Of a DNA stretch of 64,000 nucleotides, positions 56,070-64,000 are shown piece by piece. The DNA is from Nereocystis luetkeana (lineage: Eukaryota > Sar > Phaeophyceae > Laminariales > Laminariaceae). Under the pieces are notes generated by a model. It made no database searches and was not told where the DNA came from. It was given only the letters and a program-made list of their open reading frames with translations. How positions within the stretch are numbered: position 1 is the first letter of the stretch; each line of letters opens with the position of its first letter. Where the stretch lies: contig JARUPZ010000024.1 in the NCBI GenBank assembly GCA_031213475.1, positions 62,001-126,000 of the forward strand, written 5' to 3'. The position numbers and the translations under genes are program-made.

Positions 56070-56545
56070 AGAGGATGTATCACATGTGTACTGTCTCGAA
56101 AAGAGGATATGATATGTCCTAAAAATAACATCTGATATAGATTCTCGAGACAGGACCTGATCTGTCCTGAAAAAAGGACCTGCCTGATCTGTCCTGAAAA
56201 GAAGACATGATGATCTGTTATGTACAGATGATCTGATATAACCTGAAGAGAGCACCTGCCTGATATGTCCTGAAAAGAGGATCTGCCTGATCTGTCGTGA
56301 ACAGAAGACCTGATGATCTGTCCAGAACAGATGATCTGATCTATCCTAATCACTATCCTAACCAGAGGACCTGGTATGACCTGAAAAGAGGGTCTGCCTG
56401 GGCTGGCCTGAAAAGAGGATCTACCCGATCTGTCGTGAAAGAGGGCCTGATTTGTACTCAAAAGAGCATCTGATATATCCTGGAAAGAGCATCTTCCTTA
56501 ACTGTCCTGGAAAGATGACCTGCCTGATCTGTCCTGAAGAGAGGA
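56070..56545. repeat. CTGATCTGTCCTGAAAAGAGGA tandem array
   Basis: About 15 degenerate units of roughly 30 bp built on GATCTGTCCTGAAAAGAGGA. Open frames through it are by-products. Confidence 0.9.
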
Positions 56546-57179
56546 TCTATGATCTGCCCGATCTGTGAAAACATATATCTTCGATTTCGCCGGACAAGCC
56601 CACCCCGAGGGCAAACAAAATGAGACGGAGAACACCACAACTGCCGGCACCAATGCACACACAATGCACCCAAAGGTGTGCCCGCCAGTACAACCACAGC
56701 CTGCCACTATCACGGCAACGCATCTATTCAAACAGGTGACCTAGCAATGCATTTGAAAAAACACAAAAAGAAACACGACCAGATGACAGAGTATATCATA
56801 TTAATAACAATAGAACCATAGTGCGTCACCAACATCGCAGCAATGCTGGACATGCAGCCTTGCCACAAATACACATGAGATGATGAAAGCCCCATGCCCC
56901 TGGTACACTACATTATTATGTCTTCCACCAGTATTACAGCCAGTATTTCCACCAACACATCTACTGCCGTATACCAATATGTCTACTGTAAGCACTGTAC
57001 AGTCTTCCACCGGCACGTCAGTACTGTATATACCAGTAACTATTAGTACTGCGGCGCACCACCAACATGCCAAGCAGTGCTACCACAGGCCACCTTACAA
57101 TGCGCCTCAGATGACAAAACGACAAAACCGCAGTGTGAATAGTAGCAGGACCAGTGCTGCCCCCAATGCGACAGCCTGC

Positions 57180-57245
57180 CACACCAGCACACACCAGCAC
57201 ACACCAGCACACACCGGCACACACCAGCACACACCAGCACACTTA
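57180..57245. repeat. (ACACCAGCAC)n tandem repeat
   Basis: Six or seven near-perfect 10-bp units. Confidence 0.92.
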
Positions 57246-57777
57246 AAAAACAGAACAGATAAAGCACAATAACAAGAAAACACGTCTACTGCTGTAGTTC
57301 CGGCCCATCTTACCCTCCACCCAACATTTTTCTTGTTCAATCCATGCTCAATGAGTAGGGCATTCCACGTCTACAATACACCCACATGAGACAAAAAAAA
57401 ATGCGCGTGCATGCCTCGCAAAATTTCGTGTCCGCCATGGCGAGACGACATGAGATTAAAGATAGTACTCTTACACACCTCCGACAGCGACAGAGCAGAT
57501 AGATCATTTCCACTTGATCTACATTCTTCAATGCGGATCTGTTCCCGATATTGCATGATCTGTATGATCTAGCTCATGTAGCCGGGTGGCAGCCTTATAG
57601 TCTGCATGTGCTATTTAGGACATATTTCCTGAGTGGATCTGTGCTATGCAAATGATGCGGCACAATCTCTCACAAAGGCAAGTGAGGAAGTAGATCATCT
57701 AGATCGTGATGTATCTGAAGATGATCTATCTGTCCGAGGGAAGAAACAGTTCGGTGCAAAAGTGCTCTACCCCTATC

Positions 57778-57894
57778 TTGAACCGCTTTACGCCTGTCAT
57801 AATAGGGCTGCAGTCCCGTTTTGGGGACAAAGTACTTGGAATTTGTGTGGTTTGCCTCCACCACGGGACTGGAGCTTGCCCTGCAAGGCTTAAC
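57778..57894. mobile_element. Second hairpin element family, copy 3
   Basis: It contains GCTGCAGTCCCGTTTTGGGG, AGTACTTGGAATTTGTGTGG and CCACGGGACTGGAGC, with TTAAC at the right end. Same layout as the copies near 3 kb. Confidence 0.5.
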
Positions 57895-58254
57895 TTAAAA
57901 AACTCACTTAGAACACTTGAAACCCTTCAAGCACTTGAAAGGACTGAAAGTTGCTCCCCACTCCAAACTTCCGTCTGTCCGTCTCTCTGCTGCTCCACCA
58001 CCACCACCATGAGGGTACAGGTAAAAACTCCAAAATTATTTGCTGCTCAAGCGACCCTTCCACCGCTACGAACCTCCGCGCCTCAAAATGCTCCGTTCTC
58101 AAGCGCGCCCTCAAGCAAAGAAAAAACTTTCCTTGCCTATTAATATCACAGCACCGTCAACACGGAAGACAACAAACGTGTAGATCACACCTGCTGTGGA
58201 CGGAAATATAAGACACGTTTCGTCTTCATATCAGAGACCAACAGGCAACTATAT

Positions 58255-58500
58255 TACAGATGGAGGATCCTATCAGAATTCAAACGGGTCCTGCATTACC
58301 GATTGATGCTCCAATCAGAATCCAAACGGGTACTACATTGCCGATTGAATGTACCGATCATAATCCAAATGAGTATTATATTACCGATTGATGCTTCTAG
58401 CAGAATCCAGACGGGTTCTATAGTACCGATTGATGCTCCTAGCAGAATCCAGACGGGCTCTATAGTACCGATTGATGCTTATAGGAGAGACGAAGAAGTA
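58255..58500. repeat. ~42-bp tandem repeat
   Basis: Units with AGAATCCA(G/A)ACGGG, TACCGATTGATGCT; about five copies, the last two almost identical. Confidence 0.88.
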
Positions 58501-58587
58501 GTACTCCCGTTATCGGCAGGATGACACCTTAGGGCACCACCTTAGGGTTAGGGTTAGACTCGTCCGTGTATAGAAAGTGCTATTTAC

Positions 58588-58711
58588 CGCCACATCTTCG
58601 TAAACACAGCGCCGCCAACCACGCCGGGCAAAGTACCCTCCACCCGTATACTCCTTTCCCCCGATGGCCGTCACGAAAAGCGCCTCCTTACCCCACCATC
58701 GCCCGGCATCT
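58588..58711 (-). CDS. Unidentified minus-strand gene, probable exon C
   Basis: Minus-strand segment in phase with exon B: acceptor GACGAAG|A and donor GCG|GTAAAT. It encodes DAGRWWGKEALFVTAIGGKE and YTGGGYFARRGWRRCVYEDV. The composition looks coding, but the acceptor is weak. A competing start at 58761 (acceptor GGCGCAG) also fits the phase, but opens a different frame that ends in a stop unless spliced at 58691. Family not recognised. Confidence 0.4.
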
Positions 58712-59039
58712 CTTCGTCAGCCCGGAAGATTGACGGTTTCTTTGTGAAGCGACATACCACCCTGCGCCCAAAAATGAGGACGTTTGTATACCACTCTCAA
58801 AATTTCATCCAAACATAACGGTTCAACGGTTCTCTAGCACTCTGCGAGTAGCACCACCAGGAAAGCGTGTCGCCCCCCCCCATCCCTCCGCCTGCGACAG
58901 CGCCTCGAACTGGTCCCTCTCTTTACGCCATCCACCGCTGCCGCTCGCTGCTCCTCCCGGCTTAAAACCCCGCCTCCCTTTTTTCGCGGTGCCGCCACCC
59001 ACAACCCCAAACACTCAAGCCGGAAGGCTTTTCGCTCAC

Positions 59040-59620
59040 GGCTCCTGATTGGCCCGCACATTTAGCGTCACCCTCGCCCAATCAACGCACGTCGCGATGA
59101 CGACTCCATCCTGGCGCCTCCTGGTTGGTCCGCGCCTCCGTCCTGCCGCCTCCTGGCTGGTCCGCGCCTCCATCCTGGCATCTCCTGGTTGATCCCCGGA
59201 CACCCAAGCCTCACGTCCCCTGATTGGCCCGCGCCTCCGGCTTCATTCACGCCTCCTGATTGGTCCGCGCCTCCAGCCCCACGCCTCCTGATTGGTCTGC
59301 ACCCCCTGTTTTACCCCCGCCCAATCAACGTACGTCCTGACCATTCCCTGCGAGGTGTCGATTGGTCTGCAATCTCCAGTCCCAAGCCTTCTCATTGGTC
59401 TGCAACCTCCAGCATCACGCCTTCTCATTGGTCTGCGCCTCAAGCCTGACCCCTGCCAGCCAATGTTGGTGTTGATCACCTCCTGCGAGGCGTTGGTTGG
59501 TCCGCGCCTCCCGCCCCACGCCTGCTGAATGGTCGGCAACCTCTATAGCCTCAGGCCTTCCCCTTGCTTCGCGCTTCCAGTCTGACCCGAGCCCAATCAA
59601 CGTACGTGTCGACCATCTCC
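59040..59620. repeat. GATTGGTCCGCGCCTCC array containing copies of the exon B donor end
   Basis: About a dozen units of CGCCTCCTGATTGGTCCGCG. Interspersed are copies of the exon B 3' end and donor (plus-strand words CCCAATCAACGTACGT and TCCTGCGAGG(C/T)GT) at about 59076, 59319 and 59457, besides the real one at 59590. Confidence 0.8.
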
Positions 59621-59750
59621 TGCGAGGCGTTGGAGAGCAGGTCGTGTTTCATCCCTAGCATCTCCTTCAGCTCTCTGCCCCGGGCGATGTCAGTCGGGGT
59701 GGTTGCTTCTTTGAGCAGCATCTGCGTGCCCTCGAAGCGAACGACCCCGT
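59606..59750 (-). CDS. Unidentified minus-strand gene, exon B
   Basis: Minus-strand segment with acceptor GGGTTAG|AC after a long C/T-rich tract (59760-59960) and donor GACAC|GTACGT. It encodes GVVRFEGTQMLLKEATTPTD, then RGRELKEMLGMKHDLLSNAS, QEMVDT, a helix-rich, charged sequence. Family not recognised. Phase fits exon A (phase 1) and exon C (phase 2). The donor end is repeated in the array at 59040-59600. Confidence 0.55.
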
Positions 59751-59905
59751 CTAACCCAGGAGAGGGAAGAGAGGGGAGCGGGGAGAGCGGGGGAGGGAGA
59801 AGGTTGGCGGAAGGGAGAGGTGGAGGGAACATGGAGGAGCGTGGGGCGGGGGGGGAGGTAGCAGGGGGAAGGTAGCAGGGAAAGGGGGGGGAAGGGGGAG
59901 AAAGG

Positions 59906-59938
<33 letters not shown>

Positions 59939-62181
59939 GAGAGGCAACGAGAAAACATTCAGTCAGTCATCCAGACGCGCTATATGTACGTATATGTATC
60001 AAATGGACTTTGGTGGCACATCGGCGTTTTAGTCTCTTGCGGCCGGTGGTCTTTTCTCTTAATCTCGGTGACGGGGCAAGCAGGAGGCCCGCGTGTACAC
60101 ACCGCTCAACTTGGGACCCCGGCGGAGGTGCTCTGGGGGTTCAAAGTCGCGAAAAGTAGTGAGAAATTACAGTAAGGGTTTTGTGTTCGACGAGCCACAG
60201 CCTGCCAGGACAATACCCCACAATTTGATATTCTGATTTACATCTCCAGGAGAAGACAGCGCATCACCCCGAATATTCTATGAACAGTCCTCATGGTGCA
60301 TTGTGGTACACACTCGTATGATCACTCTGCGGTGCGAAAGACCAATCTCAACAGGCGATTCAGCTACAAGTATACAGCATGGGACACAGACAGCACATAA
60401 ATCAGAATATTCGAAGAAATTTCGGAGCAGGGTACAAAACGCAACAGTATGCACGCACTGTACACATGGCCCGATGTATTACGCGCCGTGCCAAGTGGAG
60501 TATCAACCAGTCAATTGGTCGAACTCACAGCTGGGGTATTTGCAGTTTTTAAATAAAATATAAAAATCGGACACGAAATATTTTTCCAATTCGAGACCCA
60601 GGAGGTGCTTACCCACTGGGGGATCGGAATTTGTATATCGGATATCGGGTATCGGATATTGATATCGGATACGTATATCAGGATCGATTTCGCCACGATA
60701 TCAATAGACAAAAAAACTACGTGATCGATATTTATGATTTCGATATTTGATACCTGGTGTACCGAAGCTTTCGTTCAATACCTGCAATAAAAAAACACGG
60801 CAACGCCAGGGGATGGAGGGCAACACAGGTTCGATAGTCCGATCTATATCGGACGTTCAATGTTTCGATATATCAAAGGCAAAGGAAATGGAGGGCGAAA
60901 AAACACGTTCGACACGATACATGGCAGGTTCGATTTATTCGATTTTTTGTATGCGATATCCAACACTGCGAGCACTTCATGAAGTCATAATTATTTTTTG
61001 TTCGAAAGAACAACATCACCTTGAGGGTCGTGCATGACGATAAAAGGAAAAGTCACCTCGGCCAGGCGGGACTGAATAGTGCCCAGCATATCTGCCGCAG
61101 GAATGCAGAACCAAAAGCAGCAAACCAGGGGTCGGCGGTTACAAACCTACTAGTGTACCTCGAGGATTAGGGTGAGCACCTACTACCAAAAAAAAAACGG
61201 TTGAAATGGTTTTTGGAAACCCAGCAGGCGTTTTGAGAATAAAAACGGTTTCATGGGCGGGGGAGCACGGGTTTTCATCGGTTGTAGCGATTGGAACGTG
61301 GAAGTGTGGTGAGCTTAAGCTTTACTTTTACCAACCCGCCGGGGGATAAAAAAAAAGGAAAAGAAAAGTCGGTTAACGTTAACCGGAAAAAAACAACAGG
61401 GGAAAAACCGCGGTAACCGATTAAACTGAAGAACCGGTAGCACCGGCCGAGTTCATTACAGCAGCGTTTGTGGCTACTAATACTCGATCTGTATTAATAG
61501 TGACAGTCATGGCCACACAATAACCTAAACAGCTGACGCTCGGCTGACGTATTTTCAAGTGCTCTCCGTAGTAAGAGTAAGACGTAGTTTTATAAAGTGA
61601 ATTTAGTGCGCGTACGACCCCGGGTTGGAACGGACTTTTCATCTTGAATTTAGTGTGAGAGCAGCTATCTCGCTTACTGCATAACAATGGAGTGTCTTTG
61701 CGGTGTCGTAATTGTCTGTGTGACCACAGAGCTTGTATCTCTCTAGGATCGAAAATTTGGCACGCACACAGGTTGTGCTGGGTGTGGACGGGAAGAAATA
61801 TTGGTTTAATGTGAAGAACACACACACACACACCTGTAGACCAGCAAATGCACAAAACGTCCCACGCTTACAATTAAACGTCCCCTAAACAGACTAAAGG
61901 CGCCACACATACGACTTGAGGGTCCCATACAAAACAAAAAAATCCTCCCATATGCAACAAATGCCTCCCGTATGTCATGTAAAACTGTCCCATCTACACC
62001 CAACAAAAACGAATCATACTGGTGTGCAATCAAAGCGTCCAACACACAATAAAAGCACTCTCAATTTTCCCATATGTCGTGTAAACATGTCCCATACCAT
62101 ACATCGTCTACGCCAACGGTCAAAGCGCCCCATATCTCATACCATGGTGCATGAGGTATATTACCGGATAAACGTACGAAC

Positions 62182-62310
62182 CTAATAGCTGCGAGCCGGT
62201 GCTGAGCCGCATGGTTCCTGGCCACCCCAATCCGCCGGGCTTCCCCACCTTGTCCAAAGCCCCCATCTCTTTGAACTCATCAGAGTTCCAGACGAGTTCA
62301 GGCACAGACA
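62182..62310 (-). CDS. Unidentified minus-strand gene, exon A
   Basis: An open segment on the minus strand with acceptor CCCTCAG|TG and donor TTAG|GTTCGT. It encodes VPELVWNSDEFKEMGALDKV, then GKPGGLGWPGTMRLSTGSQL. Amino-acid composition and lack of repeats look like coding sequence. I do not recognise the family. Phase 1 in, phase 1 out; joining to exon B gives SQLLDGVVRF in frame. Its 5' edge, including the acceptor, is repeated twice upstream in degraded form (about 62452-62480 and 62713-62740). Confidence 0.5.
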   Translation of the reverse strand, partial: CLCLNSSGTLMSSKRWGLWTRWGSPADWGGQEPCGSAPARSY

Positions 62311-62510
62311 CTGAGGGAAGACACAGCGACAAGCAACAAGTTACGTGGGGCATTTAGAGCGAGCAGTATTCAATACTACACGTATCGTGGTATTAATAAA
62401 GGTAGTAAAGAGTAACGTTAGAGCTACAAGGTACAAACAGCATAAAAAATGTCCCGACCAGTTCGGGCACAGCCACTGACAAACAGAGCCATAAGGGTTA
62501 GGGTGATTAA

Positions 62511-62620
62511 TATTACGGGGGAACCATATTAAATAGAACCTACGGTCTATACAAAAACTTACATATTTTGCTATTTTTACTAACAATATTTGGTCCTATT
62601 TACTGTGGTCCCCCGTAATG
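62511..62620. mobile_element. MITE-like element, copy 7
   Basis: It starts TATTACGGGGGAACCATATT and ends GTGGTCCCCCGTAATG. It lies in the region upstream of minus-strand exon A and splits one copy of a duplicated segment there. Confidence 0.8.
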
Positions 62621-63211
62621 GCACACCAACAATATCCAACACTACATGTATACAGGCGTAATACGCAGTAAATACTAAATCACCTACTGGTACAACACTA
62701 ATAAAAAAAATGCAGACCAGCTCGAGCACGAATGCTGAGAAAGGAGTGGCGGTATAACGTATTCGATACCTGGTGGGGAGTCGAGTTAATACTCTGGACA
62801 GAAAAATAAGAGCCGTTTGGTCTTCATGTTGAAGAACAACGGCAATGGTTCTTTTCGTCCAGAAGTCGATCGATGCTGGGAGGGGCAAGCGAGCCTTGAT
62901 TAAAAACCGCGGGTGTCCATCAGAGGTGCTAAGCGAGTAATGTTAATGGCACGAGTTGTAAATTACAGTACAGAACCACATAAAATGCAACAGCGTGGAA
63001 CAGGCGATGGGCGCATATTGCACACCTTGTACCCGGAAAAAGAGCAAGACGTCGGCATGGACATACGATGCGCACGTGGAGCACAGAATACCAACTGTAC
63101 TGCCTGTTCATACAATTTGGTGCTTCAATGTGAAGCAGAATGACACAAGCGGTAGTGAAACATCTTCAATAAACAGCCAGACATTAACAATACCAGTCGT
63201 GCCCTCAGAGC

Positions 63212-63481
63212 AAGTACGTGGCATGTAATATCATACAGTATGCCGCCCAGGAAGGAAGACTATACGAGCAGAGCGATAAAACACATCTTAGGGTTAACGA
63301 AAAGTACGTGGCATGTAATATCATACAGTATGCCGCCCAGGAAGGAAGACTATACGAGCAGAGCGATAAAACACATCTTAGGGTTAACGAAAAGTACGTG
63401 GCATGTAATATCATACAGTATGCCGCCCAGGAAGGAAGACTATACGAGCAGACCGATAAAACACATCTTAGGGTTAACGAA
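63212..63481. repeat. 90-bp tandem repeat, three copies
   Basis: Three near-perfect 90-bp units starting AAGTACGTGGCATG, each containing TTAGGGTTAACGAAAA. Because 90 is divisible by three, several frames stay open, which explains the repeated peptides seen on both strands. Confidence 0.95.
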
Positions 63482-63885
63482 AAAAGAGCTGCGGCGAAGT
63501 GAAGAATCGGAAACTTGGGAACATAGAGCCTTGACACGGAACGAACCCACACTTCTTCACTCGTCGTGCCCCCCCCCCCCCTCATCTCATATCATCTCAT
63601 CTCATTCCATCCCATGTATTAGTTTTGGACTACCCTCCATTTCTTTCGCAACTCAGATGGCGTACTACTGTAATAGCAGGGTCACACCTTGAGCAGGCGT
63701 TCTTCCCCCCTCCCCTCTACGAACCGTGCCAAGAAAAATGCCTCCGTTTATTTACGCCAGAAGAGTTCAGCATTCTTCTTCCCTCGTTGCCTGGCGTCTA
63801 ACCGTCCTTACACACACTATTCACATCAATAGCCGTTTTCTGCGTGTACTTTATTGTGCAAACGAATATTCCCACGAACGAAGCC

Positions 63886-63993
63886 TACTAGGGGGGGGCC
63901 TATCAAATAGGACCTGCGGTACACACAAAACCTACATGATTCCCTACTGTTACCAACAGTATTTGGTCCTATTTACTATGCCCCCCCGGAATA
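63886..63993. mobile_element. MITE-like element, copy 8, decayed ends
   Basis: Ends read TACTAGGGGGGGGCC and GCCCCCCCGGAATA; the centre keeps AATAGGACC and GGTCCTATTTACTATG. Most diverged copy, cut close to the window edge. Confidence 0.65.
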
Positions 63994-64000
63994 GTTGTAC

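Noticed and set aside
56600..56760. Possible C2H2-like zinc finger (C and H residues in one plus-strand frame)
   Set aside because: The spacing does not fit a known finger, and the frame is short, in repeat-rich DNA.
63212..63502. Small protein with three 30-residue repeats
   Set aside because: The 90-bp tandem repeat keeps frames open on both strands; no start context or family supports a gene.

Overview
This window is nuclear DNA from a eukaryote. It has a multi-exon gene with long GT-AG introns, TTAGGG-type telomere-like tracts, MITE-like elements, a tRNA-derived SINE candidate and many microsatellites and minisatellites. There is no sign of operons or bacterial signals. GC-rich exons in about 1-kb introns, many WSC domains and a degraded reverse transcriptase of a type I associate with brown algae suggest a stramenopile, most likely a brown alga. 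That placement is an inference.

Layout. Positions 1-15.9 kb are repeat-rich and hold no complete gene I can support: one isolated exon-like segment (5754-5872), a degraded reverse-transcriptase fragment on the minus strand (about 7.6-8.6 kb), several minisatellites (8.75 kb, 10.4-12.2 kb) and a duplicated element (9.8-10.3 and 12.66-13.0 kb). Positions 15948-51043 (+) hold one gene of 30 exons. I reconstructed it by hand from splice sites and reading phase; the exons sum to 4434 nt and stay in frame throughout (about 1477 aa plus stop). Its product is a secreted protein: signal peptide, a cysteine-rich domain like the folate-receptor/HHIP N-terminus, a glucose/sorbosone-dehydrogenase-type beta-propeller of the Hedgehog-interacting-protein-like kind, then nine WSC carbohydrate-binding domains. 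WSC3 to WSC7 are each coded by the same two-exon module (57 nt plus about 240 nt, all phase 0), so this part grew by module duplication; one pair of modules is nearly identical. Positions 51.0-58.5 kb hold only repeats. Positions 58.6-62.3 kb carry three phase-compatible exons of an unidentified gene on the minus strand.

The main observations worth checking are: (1) the propeller plus nine-WSC architecture and its recent module expansion; (2) partial duplications of exon ends with their splice sites inside neighbouring introns, seen at three places; (3) interstitial telomere-like tracts flanked by short direct duplications at five or more sites, as if telomeric repeats had been inserted at breaks; (4) a MITE family of about 109 bp with eight copies; (5) two very over-represented short palindromic words, TACCWGGTA and TATTAATA, scattered across the whole window.
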